Shown here: positions 41,471 through 50,625 of the stretch, one piece after another | Numbering within the stretch: the first letter of the stretch is position 1 | How the letters are laid out: the number at the start of each line of letters is the position of its first letter | Source: an uncultured Alistipes sp. | Lineage (GTDB): Bacteria > Bacteroidota > Bacteroidia > Bacteroidales > Rikenellaceae | DNA length: 64,000 bases | Reading direction: 5' to 3' | Assembly: GCF_902388705.1 (NCBI RefSeq) | Contig: NZ_CABMQJ010000002.1 | Coordinates: 118,857-182,856 of the forward strand | Translations under genes and position numbers: made by a program | Notes under the pieces: generated by a model | Database searches by the model: none | What the model was told of the DNA's origin: nothing | The model's input: the letters and a program-made list of their open reading frames with translations, nothing else

Positions 41471-43903
41471 CTAATAGAGCAGGTCGTCGTTGGCCTCGTC
41501 CTTATACCAGTATTTATGCTCGGCTCCGCCCGAAGCGGCCCACGCGCTGAAATAGGTATAAACGGTACGGATGTCGTTGCGTTCGACAGGGTAGCGGAAT
41601 TCACCCGGGATACAGAGCGCCCACATCATATAGTTGTCCTTCATGCCATTGCCTTTGGAAATGTAGTACCTGTAAGGATCCGTTTCGACAAACGTGTTGC
41701 CCGAAACCACTGCGAAGCCGGTCGGCTGGCTGCCGGGCGTATGAATCTCGATATCGCGGCTGAATGTACCCGAACTGCGCTGGTTCACGACGATGAACGC
41801 ATTGAGCGCCGATTCGATAATGGCACTTGCATCGACGGGCTGGGCAAACGTCACGGTCGTCGTATGCTTCACGGTGGGAACACTCTTGCCTTTCTGCGTA
41901 TTGATATAGGTTCCCTCGCCCAGAATCTCCTGCGCCGTATTGAACAGCGGGATGATCGCCAGCTCGCTGCCGGTCTCGAGGTCGGGGCTTGCAAATGCGC
42001 CCTGTCCGAACGAGGTGTGCGTTGCCGTCACGCCGGCGACCTCCGAGGAGCGAACCTTATCCAACTGGATGGCAAAAGCGTTGAGGTGCGCGGCACCGGC
42101 TGCTTTCAGCTCCCAGTTGATGCGAATCAACTCCACCTTTCCGGTCGTCTTGCTGATGCGGCGGTCGACGCTGACAACCACGACGATGTCGTTCATGTCG
42201 TAATCGCCGATCCAGGGCCAGCCGTCTTCGAAGCAATAGGTGTAGGGAGCGCCTGCCACTTCGATGAAATCGGGTTCCGGTTCGGGATCCGGCGTTACAG
42301 GTTCCTTGCCGCCGTTGCATTTGCTCCCGGGAATCACGACCGTCTGCTCGGTGCGCATCACGGCGCCGCCCGTCAGGCTGCCCTCGTCGATGACATACTT
42401 CGTATCGGCGGTGTTATCGTATACGACTTCCATCAACCCTTCGAACTTCGTTCCGTAGTAACGCGAACTGATGCCTTTGTCACGGATTACGACCACGGCC
42501 ATCAGCTGGTCTGCTGCGGCCTGGCTTATGATACGCACGTTGCCGCCCGACTTGCTCGCATTGTATTCGTCCATCGTGAAAATCGAACCGGCAGCAGCAT
42601 ACAGTTCCGTATTGCTGTTGAAGTAGACCGTCCCGGCGTCGAGTCCGGAGCCGGAAGCGATATAGAACTTGGCGCCTTCGGCAACGATGTCATCGGCCAC
42701 GGTATGGCAGTTCACATAGAGCGTACCGCCGCCGCGCGCTTCGAGTTTATCCATCGCAGCCGTACCTTTCTGGAAAGTAACCGACTGGTTGGTCACGTAG
42801 AAAGTCCCGTCGATAGTGACCGAACCGTTCTCGCAGTTATGCAGCTCCGCATAGGTATTGAGCCGGAAATCCGCACTTTCCACCTTGCCGTCGTTGTACA
42901 GTTTCGCATGGTTGGTGACTTCCACATTACCGGCCTGCAGTACGGCCGAAGCCCCGTTGAAGAACTCGCAGGAGTTGTTCACGTTGAACAGCCCGTTGAC
43001 GATGAACGTACCTTCGTTGACAACGGCCTTGCACGAAAAGCTCGTTCTTTCGGTCGTGAATGTACCGCCCTCGAAAACAAAAATCGCAGGGTTGACGGCA
43101 TTCTTCTGCAAGTTGGCCTTCGCCTCCTGAATATAAACCTCACCGCCCGGAAGCACGGCAAGCGTTGCCTGGCCGATCGTATAGGACGAATTCAGCGTCA
43201 GCTTGCCCGCCACGTAGAGGATGGGAGTGGTGTTAGGGCTGAATGTACCGTTCAAGTTGATGTTGCCCGTAATCTCGGCGCCGGCGGGAATGTAGTATTC
43301 CGCGGCAGCGGCGTAGGGTTTGGAAATCCAACTCGCCCCGAGGTCGATATTGGAGGCCGGCGTCTGGCGGATAATAGCCCCCTCTTCGAAATCTGCCTCG
43401 CTTTTGGCCGCAATCTGCGGATAGGAGGGCATCGAACTCTCTTCACCGCCGCGCGTCGCGGCAGCCATACGGATTTGCGGAACCGCGGCGCTCTGCATCA
43501 CGGCTCCGGCTACATTCACCGAAGCGGCTACGGGTTTCATAACCACCGAAACCGTACCGTCGGGCAGGGTAGTCTGCACATAAATGTTCTCAACTCCGGC
43601 AGGCAGGGTCACTGCCGTCGAGAACGTAGGCTGCGAAGCTTTCACCACCCCCATGGCCACGACGTTTCCGTCGGCCAGGATCGGTGACGAATAGATTCGG
43701 ACAACGGCATATTCGGGTGCGGCACCGCCTGTGTTCGGCATACCCACCGTTACCGTTGCGTCACGGGTCATTTTCCAATAAAAGTCCTTTGGAATAGTTG
43801 TAGAGGTCTGGTTGTCGTCCCCTCCCTTACTGAATTCTTTTTGACAGGCGCCTGTCAATACCGCGACCAGCAACAAAATTGCTGCGTTAAGTCGTTTCAT
43901 CAT
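41471..43903 (-). CDS. LruC-domain surface lipoprotein
   Basis: 810 residues with a lipobox (LTGACQKE; an ATG three bases later at 43900 is an equal start). The N-terminal third is a beta-rich region. Residues about 200-480 hold parallel-beta-helix-like repeats (GGTLYVNCHTVADDIVAEG, LYNDGKVESADFRLNTYAE). The C-terminal third is the LruC domain with FEDGWPWIGDYDMNDIVVVVSVDR. LruC proteins are large, probably surface-exposed lipoproteins of Bacteroidetes with adhesin- or S-layer-like looks and no proven role. It is monocistronic, with its own promoter and terminator. Confidence 0.85.
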   Translation of the reverse strand: MMKRLNAAILLLVAVLTGACQKEFSKGGDDNQTSTTIPKDFYWKMTRDATVTVGMPNTGGAAPEYAVVRIYSSPILADGNVVAMGVVKASQPTFSTAVTLPAGVENIYVQTTLPDGTVSVVMKPVAASVNVAGAVMQSAAVPQIRMAAATRGGEESSMPSYPQIAAKSEADFEEGAIIRQTPASNIDLGASWISKPYAAAAEYYIPAGAEITGNINLNGTFSPNTTPILYVAGKLTLNSSYTIGQATLAVLPGGEVYIQEAKANLQKNAVNPAIFVFEGGTFTTERTSFSCKAVVNEGTFIVNGLFNVNNSCEFFNGASAVLQAGNVEVTNHAKLYNDGKVESADFRLNTYAELHNCENGSVTIDGTFYVTNQSVTFQKGTAAMDKLEARGGGTLYVNCHTVADDIVAEGAKFYIASGSGLDAGTVYFNSNTELYAAAGSIFTMDEYNASKSGGNVRIISQAAADQLMAVVVIRDKGISSRYYGTKFEGLMEVVYDNTADTKYVIDEGSLTGGAVMRTEQTVVIPGSKCNGGKEPVTPDPEPEPDFIEVAGAPYTYCFEDGWPWIGDYDMNDIVVVVSVDRRISKTTGKVELIRINWELKAAGAAHLNAFAIQLDKVRSSEVAGVTATHTSFGQGAFASPDLETGSELAIIPLFNTAQEILGEGTYINTQKGKSVPTVKHTTTVTFAQPVDASAIIESALNAFIVVNQRSSGTFSRDIEIHTPGSQPTGFAVVSGNTFVETDPYRYYISKGNGMKDNYMMWALCIPGEFRYPVERNDIRTVYTYFSAWAASGGAEHKYWYKDEANDDLLY

Positions 43904-43957
43904 AAAATAGAAAATTTTTAGTCAATCCCTTGTGCGTTATGCACATTCTTCACAACG

Positions 43958-43987
43958 CAAAGATAATCATTATTTTTAATATTCAAA
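43958..43987 (-). promoter_or_regulatory. Promoter of the LruC-domain gene
   Basis: TTTG (43984-43987), 18 nt, then TATCTTTG (43958-43965) on the minus strand, a good match to the Bacteroidetes -33/-7 consensus. The start codon is 55 nt downstream. Confidence 0.7.
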
Positions 43988-44110
43988 CTTTTCGGCTCAT
44001 TTATTCCACAATAAAGCCCAGACTCGTAAATCGGCATGCAAATTTGCAGCCGCGAAACGGCCATTTTTCAAAAAAATGCGCAGAAAGGGTAGCGGGAACC
44101 AAAAAATTCC

Positions 44111-44118
44111 TATATTTG
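44111..44118 (+). promoter_or_regulatory. -7 box of the methionine operon
   Basis: TATATTTG, 30 nt before the leader peptide ATG at 44149. No clear -33 element. It sets the leader peptide as the first translated item of the transcript. Confidence 0.65.
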
Positions 44119-44148
44119 CACCACAGGACAACATCCGAAAGCAGAATA

Positions 44149-44247
44149 ATGATTGCAACGACGACATACACCGACAGGTGCCGCGGAATGCTCCGCGACA
44201 TGACTATGGGTATGATGTGCATGTGCAACCGATTCCGCCGGGTGTAG
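44149..44247 (+). CDS. Met/Cys-rich leader peptide of the metY-metX-hom operon
   Basis: A 32-residue frame with seven Met and three Cys. The core at residues 18-26 is MTMGMMCMC, followed by NRFRRV and TAG. It lies between the promoter and a terminator-like hairpin just before metY, so it is a ribosome-mediated attenuation sensor of Met and Cys supply. Codons 14-17 sit beside a 6-bp hairpin (CGCGGA/TCCGCG, 44182-44197) that may pause polymerase. Translation is not proven. Confidence 0.75.
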   Translation: MIATTTYTDRCRGMLRDMTMGMMCMCNRFRRV

Positions 44248-44301
44248 CCTTTACGTGTGCACGAACGATACAATCCGGCTTCCTTGAGGTCGGATTTTTT
44301 T
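44237..44301 (+). promoter_or_regulatory. Attenuator: competing antiterminator and terminator before metY
   Basis: The terminator is AATCCGGC (44272-44279) with GTCGGATT (44289-44296, one G-U pair), then T7 to 44301. The antiterminator pairs GCCGGGTGTA (44237-44246) with TACAATCCGGC (44269-44279): ten pairs, one G-U, one bulged A. It uses the same terminator arm. The 5' antiterminator arm covers the last leader codons and stop, so a ribosome that finishes the leader hides it, while one stalled on the Met/Cys codons leaves it free. Confidence 0.75.
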
Positions 44302-44322
44302 GTAACGATTAAAAAACGAAAT

Positions 44323-45606
44323 ATGGCTGAAAAAAATTACCGTTTCGAAACGCTGCAGGTCCACGCCGGACAGCAGCCCGATCCCGTAACCGGCGCACGC
44401 GCGCTGCCGATTTACCAGACGACCTCTTACGTCTTCGACAGCGCCGAGCAGGGTGCGGCACGCTTCGCCCTGCGCGAAGAGGGCAACATCTACACCCGTT
44501 TGAGCAACCCGACGACCTCGGTGTTCGAAGAACGCATGGCCGCACTCGAGGGAGGTACGGCCGCCGTGGCCGCAGCATCGGGCATGGCCGCCCAGTTCCT
44601 GGCCCTGGGCAACATGGCCGGCATGGGCGACAACATCGTCAGCACCTCGTTCCTTTACGGAGGGACATTCAGCCAATTCAAATATACGCTCGCGCGCATG
44701 GGCGTCGAAGTCCGCTTCGCCGACGGCGACGACATCGGCAGCATCGCCTCGCTGATCGACCGACGAACGAAAGCAATCTACCTGGAAACCATCGGAAATC
44801 CCGAATTCAACGTTCCCGATTTCGAGCCGATCGTAGAACTGGCGCACAAACACGGCATCGCCGTGGTGACGGACAACACGTTCGGTGCAGGCGGCTACCT
44901 CTGCCGGCCCGTCGAGTGGGGCGTGAACGTCGTAACCCACTCGGCGACCAAATGGATCGGCGGCCACGGCACGAGCCTCGGCGGCGTAGTGGTCGACGGA
45001 GGCAATTTCGACTGGGGCAACGGCAAATACCCGGCTTTGAGCGAGCCTTCGGAGGGATACCACGGATTCAACTTCTGGAAAGAGTGCGGCAAGACGGCAT
45101 TTGCGACCCGAACCCGCTGCGAAGGGCTGCGCGACATCGGGTCGTGCATCAGCCCGTTCAATGCGTTCCTGCTGACGCAGGGCCTCGAAACCCTTTCGCT
45201 GCGTGTGCAGCGCAGCGTGGACAACGCCCTCGCAATAGCCGAATGGCTGGAAGCGCATCCCCGCATCGAGCACGTCAGCTATCCGGGACTCAAGAGCAGC
45301 AAGTACCACGCCCTGGCGAAGAAATACCTGCGCAACGGTTTCGGCGGCGTGCTGACGTTCCGCGTAAAGGGAAGCGCCGAACAGGCATCGAAAATCGTCG
45401 ACAACCTCGGCCTGATCAGCCACCTGGCCAACGTCGGCGACGCCAAGACACTGCTGATACACCCGGCCTCGACGACGCACGCCCAGCTGAACGAGCAGGA
45501 GCTCGTCGCCTCGGGCGTCTATCCCAACCTGCTACGGCTGTCGCTCGGAATCGAACACATCGACGACATAAAAGAAGACCTGAACGAAGCCCTGAAACAC
45601 CTGTAA
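44323..45606 (+). CDS. metY: O-acetylhomoserine sulfhydrylase (PLP-dependent)
   Basis: 427 residues. FETLQVHAGQQPDPVTGARALPIYQTTSYVF is the classic MetY N-terminus, and the PLP lysine is Lys210 in HSATKWIGGHG. It makes homocysteine directly from O-acetylhomoserine and sulfide in the cytosol. The next gene makes its substrate and overlaps its stop by one base (TAATG). A frame extending upstream of 44323 runs through the attenuator and is not used. Expression is predicted to depend on the Met/Cys leader. Confidence 0.95.
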   Translation: MAEKNYRFETLQVHAGQQPDPVTGARALPIYQTTSYVFDSAEQGAARFALREEGNIYTRLSNPTTSVFEERMAALEGGTAAVAAASGMAAQFLALGNMAGMGDNIVSTSFLYGGTFSQFKYTLARMGVEVRFADGDDIGSIASLIDRRTKAIYLETIGNPEFNVPDFEPIVELAHKHGIAVVTDNTFGAGGYLCRPVEWGVNVVTHSATKWIGGHGTSLGGVVVDGGNFDWGNGKYPALSEPSEGYHGFNFWKECGKTAFATRTRCEGLRDIGSCISPFNAFLLTQGLETLSLRVQRSVDNALAIAEWLEAHPRIEHVSYPGLKSSKYHALAKKYLRNGFGGVLTFRVKGSAEQASKIVDNLGLISHLANVGDAKTLLIHPASTTHAQLNEQELVASGVYPNLLRLSLGIEHIDDIKEDLNEALKHL

Positions 45607-46622
45607 TGGAACCGCATATTTACATAGCGCCCGGGCCGTTCCTGCTCGAAACGGGACACACGCTGCCGGAGTTGAAAATCGCTTACCACACCTACGGCAC
45701 GCTCAATGCGGCGCGCGACAACGCCGTATGGGTATGCCACGCCCTGACGGCCAACTCGGACGTGGCGGACTGGTGGCCGCACACGGTCGAGGCGGGATGC
45801 TTCCTCGACCCGGCACGCCATTTCGTCGTCTGTGCCAACATCCTCGGCTCGCACTACGGCACCACGGGCCCGCTGCACGTGAACCCGGCAACCGGGACAC
45901 CTTATTATAAGGATTTCCCGCCGTTCACAATCCGCGATATCGTGCGCGCGCACCAACTGCTCGCGGACGCACTCGGCATCGACCGCATCGACACGCTCGT
46001 AGGCAGTTCGGTCGGGGGATTCCAGGCTATCGAATGGGCCGTGGCGGAACCGCAGCGCATCGGCAAACTCATCCTGATTGCCACGGCGGCAAAAGCGTCG
46101 CCGTGGAGCATCGCCATCGACGAAACACAGCGTATGGCCATCGAGGCCGACACGACATTCGGACAGCCGCGCGACGATGCGGGCATGGCCGGGCTCGCCG
46201 CAGCGCGCGCACTCGGGCTGCTGACCTACCGGGGCTCGCTGGGGTACAACCTCACCCAGCAGGACTGCGAAGAGTGTCCCGCCGTACACCGCGCCTCCAC
46301 CTACCAGCAATACCAGGGAGAGAAACTCTGCAAACGCTACAACGCCTATTCCTATTACGCCATACTCGATGCGTTCGACACACACGACGCCGGACGCGGG
46401 CGGGGCGGGGTAGCGGCGGCACTCGCACGCATCGAAGCACGCACCATCGTAATCGGCATCACGACCGACATCATCTTCACCCCGGCCGAGATGCGCGAAC
46501 TGCACGGCATGATTGCCGGAAGCAGCTATGTAGAAATCGACTCGCCGTTCGGACACGACGGATTCCTGGTCGAGCACGGGCAGTTGAACGACATCCTCAT
46601 CCCTTTCATGAACAATCAATAA
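45606..46622 (+). CDS. metX: Homoserine O-acetyltransferase
   Basis: 338 residues, an alpha/beta hydrolase. The nucleophile elbow is GSSVGG with Ser135 and the rest of the triad is Asp288 (GITTDIIFTP) and His317 (FGHDGFLVE). HALTANSDVADWW and FLDPARHFVVCANILGSHYGTTGP are MetX signatures. The elbow GSSVGG differs from the more usual GGSMGG. It acetylates homoserine with acetyl-CoA, feeding MetY. Its start overlaps the metY stop and hom follows 10 nt after its end. Confidence 0.95.
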   Translation: MEPHIYIAPGPFLLETGHTLPELKIAYHTYGTLNAARDNAVWVCHALTANSDVADWWPHTVEAGCFLDPARHFVVCANILGSHYGTTGPLHVNPATGTPYYKDFPPFTIRDIVRAHQLLADALGIDRIDTLVGSSVGGFQAIEWAVAEPQRIGKLILIATAAKASPWSIAIDETQRMAIEADTTFGQPRDDAGMAGLAAARALGLLTYRGSLGYNLTQQDCEECPAVHRASTYQQYQGEKLCKRYNAYSYYAILDAFDTHDAGRGRGGVAAALARIEARTIVIGITTDIIFTPAEMRELHGMIAGSSYVEIDSPFGHDGFLVEHGQLNDILIPFMNNQ

Positions 46623-46632
46623 CAAGCAGCAT

Positions 46633-47844
46633 ATGAGCAAAATCAAAATCGGCCTGTTCGGGTTCGGCGTCGTCGGACAGGGCATCTACCAGGTAGTGCA
46701 GAAATCGAAGAACGCCCACGCCGAAATCGTGAAAATCTGCGTCCGCGACCCGGAAAAACCGCGTAAGGTCGAGGTCGACAAGTCCCTTTTCACGACCTCG
46801 GTAGACGACATCCTCGACAACCAGAACATCAACCTGATCGTCGAGGTTATCGACAACGCCGATGCCGCTTACAGCATTGTAAAACGGGCGTTGCTGCGCG
46901 GCATTCCCGTCGTTTCGGGCAACAAGACGATGCTCGCACACCACCTTCCGGAGCTGATCGAGATACAGAAGACCCGCAACGTGGCGCTGCTTTACGACGC
47001 CTCGTCGTGCGGCTCGATTCCCGTAATCCGCAACCTCGAGGAGTACTACGACAACGACCTACTGCTGGAGGTCAAGGGTATCCTGAACGGTTCGTCGAAC
47101 TACATCCTGTCGCGCGTGTTCGACCACAAGGACAGCTACGCCAACGCCCTGGCGCAGGCACAGGCGCTGGGCTTCGCCGAAAGCGACCCTTCGTTCGACA
47201 TCGAGGGGTACGATTCGCTTTTCAAACTGGTAATCATCACGGTACATGCACTGGGCACGTATGTCGCCCCGGAGCGCATTTTCACCTACGGCATCTCGAC
47301 CATCCACGACTCGGACATCCAGTATGCGCGCGAGAAGAACGTGAAGATAAAATTGGTGGCGCAGGTGGTCAAGGTGAGCGATGAACATTTCACGATGTTC
47401 GTCATGCCGGAATTCGTGACGCCCTCCAAATACATTTACAGCGTCGACGACGAGTATAACGGCGTGGTGATTCGCGGCGAATGCTACGACCGCCAGTTCA
47501 TGTTCGGCAAAGGCGCCGGAAGCCTGCCCACCGCCTCGTCCATCCTGAGCGACATCATGGCCCGCCTGAACAATTACCGCTACGAGTACAAGAAACAGAG
47601 TTACATGCAGAAGCCCGACTATACGACGGACATCACGCTGAAGATTTATGCCCGGTACAAGGACACGGACGTGCACGGGATTCTCAATTTCTCGAAGATA
47701 CACGAACAGTACACCAGCGAAGAGAGCAATTACGTCATCGGCGACATCCTGTTGAGCGAGCTGCTCGCCAAACGCAGCCAGCTCTGCGGAGAGGACGTAT
47801 TCCTGGCCAATATTCCGATATTCTTCCTGAACCGCGACAACTGA
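46633..47844 (+). CDS. hom: Homoserine dehydrogenase
   Basis: 403 residues. N-terminal NAD(P) motif GLFGFGVVGQGIYQ, central VVSGNKTMLA and DASSCGSIPVIRNLEEYYDNDL, and EVKGILNGSSNYILSRV with AQALGFAESDPSFDIEGYDSLFKL around the catalytic Lys. There is no aspartokinase domain, so it is the monofunctional form. The C-terminal part is a divergent small domain rather than a clear ACT domain. It supplies homoserine for MetX, giving hom, metX and metY as a complete branch from aspartate semialdehyde to homocysteine. Confidence 0.94.
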   Translation: MSKIKIGLFGFGVVGQGIYQVVQKSKNAHAEIVKICVRDPEKPRKVEVDKSLFTTSVDDILDNQNINLIVEVIDNADAAYSIVKRALLRGIPVVSGNKTMLAHHLPELIEIQKTRNVALLYDASSCGSIPVIRNLEEYYDNDLLLEVKGILNGSSNYILSRVFDHKDSYANALAQAQALGFAESDPSFDIEGYDSLFKLVIITVHALGTYVAPERIFTYGISTIHDSDIQYAREKNVKIKLVAQVVKVSDEHFTMFVMPEFVTPSKYIYSVDDEYNGVVIRGECYDRQFMFGKGAGSLPTASSILSDIMARLNNYRYEYKKQSYMQKPDYTTDITLKIYARYKDTDVHGILNFSKIHEQYTSEESNYVIGDILLSELLAKRSQLCGEDVFLANIPIFFLNRDN

Positions 47845-47856
47845 TGCGGCAATTCA

Positions 47857-47901
47857 TGAAAGAGCGGGCTCCCCGAATTGTTCGGGGAGCCCGCTCTTTC
47901 A
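47857..47901. terminator. Bidirectional terminator between hom and the FISUMP lipoprotein gene
   Basis: A 21-bp perfect stem (47857-47877 with 47881-47901, loop TTG; core AGAGCGGGCTCCCC) between convergent genes. Confidence 0.92.
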
Positions 47902-47916
47902 TACCTCACCGCGTTG

Positions 47917-49254
47917 CTACAAGTCTTTCACACACCGCAGCGAAACGCCGTTTCCCGCCGAATAGGGAACCGTCTCGGGTTTACCTCCGCTCGCGAGGAA
48001 ATACAAGGCACTGTAGGTAGCGCCTCCGTCGGAAGTCGTGCAACTCATCAGGTATCCTTTCGTTTCGGAAATATAGCGTCTATCCTCGGCGTTCCACATC
48101 CCGGCACAGGTAAAGAAAGCGTCCGTATACTCGGGGCTGGCGACCAGTTGCTGCAACTCCGTAATATCCGGGATATGCCATCCCGGGGGACAAATCCCCT
48201 GCACGGGCGTACCGGCCGCCGCATCTCCGATTGCCGTCCTGAAACTGTACAGCATGCCGCGCTCCGCGACATACTCCGTGTCCACGGCTTCCGCATTGCC
48301 CCGGCAGGGATACCAAACGCCGTTTTTAAGCAACGCCTCGTCGGGCACATAACGCAGGCTCTGCGTCATCCACTCCCTATCGCCGAAGGAGGCTGTCCGG
48401 TAGGTCGCACCGGCATAGGCAAGCGTCCCGGAACCTCCGCCGCTGCCGCCGTCGCCGAGCGAACCGCCGTCCACCCAATCGCCGATTTCACCGCTCAACT
48501 TCACTTCGATGTCGATATTGGTCACATCGACCGACATGTCGTAACGCCTTCCGCCTTCGAGCAGGGCGGACGAGAGGGTCTTGGTATGGCTTTTTCCGTC
48601 GGCGGTCGTCACCGTAACGGTCAGGGCCGCCTGCTGCGGCACGAGAATCGCACGATACGCAGCATCGGGCGTCACCTCGAACGCCCTGACATTGGCCGCT
48701 GCCGCGCCGGCCTTGACCGAAGCAGCCGGCACGTCGAAATCGATCTCCGCGACGGGAACCAGCCCTCCGACGGTAACTCCGGACACAGGTGAATCGGAAC
48801 TGTTGGCAACGACGATTGTCAGCTGCGAGAGCAGATGGTTGAAAAGCATCCCGACCGGAGCCGAGGCGGGTGCAGCATCCTTTTTCACCGCGACGAGCAA
48901 ATCGGACGAAGCCGTGCCGGCCGTCTGGTCGGCGGCGACGGTGAATTCGGCGGGCATGCCTTTTTCATCATAAGGATAATAGGCCGTCAGCGTCGATTTT
49001 TCATGCATGCCGCCGTACCACACCAGCCCGGAGGCAAAGGCAGCCCCGTCGTAGGCCATTTCGACATTCCCGGCATAAATTTCCGAGCCTTTGGTTATGG
49101 TGACTCCGATCCGGTCACCAGTATCGAAATACATCCCCGTAACACGGGTCGAAATTGTCGGGGCTATCCGGACGAGGTAGACGTCGGATTCGGACTTTGC
49201 ACAGCCGGCAGCGACGAAGACAATCGTCCATGCCGCAAAAAACATTTTTTTCAT
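47917..49254 (-). CDS. Fimbrillin-like lipoprotein with C-terminal FISUMP domain
   Basis: 445 residues with a lipobox (FVAAGCAKS). Residues about 25-265 are a fimbrillin/Mfa-like beta region (TGDRIGVTITKGSEIYAGN, STLTAYYPYDEKG, LLSQLTIVV). After a Gly/Ser linker (about 275-288), the FISUMP domain has DREWMTQSLRYVP, GICPPGWHIPDITELQQLV and VSLRCVKDL. Such proteins are seen as pilus tip subunits or surface lipoproteins in Bacteroidales. It has its own promoter and shares a terminator with the met operon. Ligand unknown. Confidence 0.82.
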   Translation of the reverse strand: MKKMFFAAWTIVFVAAGCAKSESDVYLVRIAPTISTRVTGMYFDTGDRIGVTITKGSEIYAGNVEMAYDGAAFASGLVWYGGMHEKSTLTAYYPYDEKGMPAEFTVAADQTAGTASSDLLVAVKKDAAPASAPVGMLFNHLLSQLTIVVANSSDSPVSGVTVGGLVPVAEIDFDVPAASVKAGAAAANVRAFEVTPDAAYRAILVPQQAALTVTVTTADGKSHTKTLSSALLEGGRRYDMSVDVTNIDIEVKLSGEIGDWVDGGSLGDGGSGGGSGTLAYAGATYRTASFGDREWMTQSLRYVPDEALLKNGVWYPCRGNAEAVDTEYVAERGMLYSFRTAIGDAAAGTPVQGICPPGWHIPDITELQQLVASPEYTDAFFTCAGMWNAEDRRYISETKGYLMSCTTSDGGATYSALYFLASGGKPETVPYSAGNGVSLRCVKDL

Positions 49255-49293
49255 GGTTGGTAAGGCGCAATGAGGGTTAGTGACTTTTCAGCA

Positions 49294-49323
49294 CAAATTT
49301 AAACCTTTTTGCGTTATTACCAA
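49294..49323 (-). promoter_or_regulatory. Promoter of the FISUMP lipoprotein gene
   Basis: TTG (49321-49323), 19 nt, TAAATTTG (49294-49301) on the minus strand, close to consensus. It begins 10 nt after the stop of the MFS gene. Confidence 0.65.
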
Positions 49324-49332
49324 GCTATTTCA

Positions 49333-50535
49333 TCAGTTTTTATAATAGGATTCATCGAGGCCGAGCGTAAAATTGTCCCGGCGGCGGAACGTGAAGACAG
49401 CGGCGGCAAGCACCAGCGCTGCGTTGAAGAAAAACGGAAACCGGTCGCTGTGCGTGCCGAAGATATGGCGGAGGATGTCCACGATAAAGGGACACACCAT
49501 TACGGCCAGGTAGTTCATCGCCATGACGAACGACAGGGCCAGCGTCGCCGAACGCGGCGGAGCAATCGTCGCCGCCTTGTCGTAAACGACAGGCTGCATT
49601 ACCCCGTAACCGAACCCGGCGCACAGTACGCCGATGACCAGCATCGCCTTGTCCCGGAAAATGCCGACGCACAGCAGTCCCGCACAAACCAGCCCGAGCG
49701 ACACGAGATTGACATTACGCTTCAGCAGACGGATGATGTTGTCGATGAACAGTCCGGGCAGCATGATTGCCAGGAAAAAAAGCGAGATAAGCACCCCCGA
49801 GAAAGAGCTGTCGATTTTGTAGTCGTCGACAAGGAATGCAGTGTAGAACGTCACGACCAGCACGGCAAAGGTAATGAAGAAGTAGAACAGCATCAACTCG
49901 ACGAGCTTGCGGCGATCGATCATCTTATGGCGCCGCTGAATACTCTGCTCGGGTTCCGGCTCCGAACGGCGGCGCTTGAGGAAAAACGACAGCACCAGCG
50001 AGACTCCCGGCAGCGTGTAAACCAGAAAAGGCAGGTGCCAGTCGACATTGGCCAGGTAGCCCGTCACGACGGTGGCCAGCACGAGGGTCAGGTTGTTAAT
50101 CGAAGAGCTCAAGCCCAGCTGGCGCACCCGGTAATCGCCCGTGAAATAGTCGACGACCAATCCCGTGGACAACGGAATCACCATCCCCGCGCCGATTCCC
50201 AGAATGCAGCTGATGACAATCAGCCACGCCATGCTCTTGGCGAACAGGCAGGCCACTCCGCTCAAGAAAAAGACGGAAAGCCCGACCATAAGTATCTTGA
50301 GGTTGTCCCTGCCCACGGAAAGCTTTCCCGAAAGCAGCACGAACGGAATGATAAGCAGCGACGGAAGCGACGTCAGCATCTGTATCTCGAGGTCGGTAGC
50401 CTCCGGAAATATTTTGTTCAGGTCGCCGAGGATAGGGGAGATGGCAAGACCCGGAAGCGAGGCGATGGCCGAAACCGACCAAATCGCCAGCAATACCATA
50501 AGCGAGATAGTACCTTTTCCTGTTTTGATTTTCAT
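49333..50535 (-). CDS. MFS transporter
   Basis: 400 residues starting MKIKTGKGTISLMVLLAIW, about twelve TM segments. MFS features are ILGDLNKIFP after TM1, PSLLIIPFVLLSGKLSVGRDN (motif A-like, although the loop is VGRDN), GIGAGMVIPLSTGLVVDYF in TM4-5 and a central basic loop KRRRSEPEPEQSIQRRHK. It resembles drug- or organic-ion-type exporters, but no substrate group can be named. It lies between two surface lipoprotein genes, and its stop is 10 nt before the promoter of the next gene. Confidence 0.85.
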   Translation of the reverse strand: MKIKTGKGTISLMVLLAIWSVSAIASLPGLAISPILGDLNKIFPEATDLEIQMLTSLPSLLIIPFVLLSGKLSVGRDNLKILMVGLSVFFLSGVACLFAKSMAWLIVISCILGIGAGMVIPLSTGLVVDYFTGDYRVRQLGLSSSINNLTLVLATVVTGYLANVDWHLPFLVYTLPGVSLVLSFFLKRRRSEPEPEQSIQRRHKMIDRRKLVELMLFYFFITFAVLVVTFYTAFLVDDYKIDSSFSGVLISLFFLAIMLPGLFIDNIIRLLKRNVNLVSLGLVCAGLLCVGIFRDKAMLVIGVLCAGFGYGVMQPVVYDKAATIAPPRSATLALSFVMAMNYLAVMVCPFIVDILRHIFGTHSDRFPFFFNAALVLAAAVFTFRRRDNFTLGLDESYYKN

Positions 50536-50580
50536 TGCCCGTGGATTTACCGCCCACACAGCAACTGTTATACCAAACAA

Positions 50581-50607
50581 AACGGGCCGGCATGTTGCCG
50601 GCCCGTT
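50581..50607 (-). terminator. Terminator of the second surface lipoprotein gene
   Basis: AACGGGCCGGCA (50581-50592) pairs with TGCCGGCCCGTT (50596-50607), then TTTTGTTTGG on the minus strand, 19 nt past the stop. Confidence 0.85.
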
Positions 50608-50625
50608 ATCTCATACCCGGTTCGC

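Noticed and set aside
43930..44148. A longer frame ending in the methionine leader peptide
   Set aside because: The promoter -7 box at 44111 lies within it, so only the ATG at 44149 is on the transcript.
44149..44322. SAM riboswitch before metY
   Set aside because: I found no SAM-I, SAM-II or related conserved core; the region is explained by the leader frame and the two competing stems.
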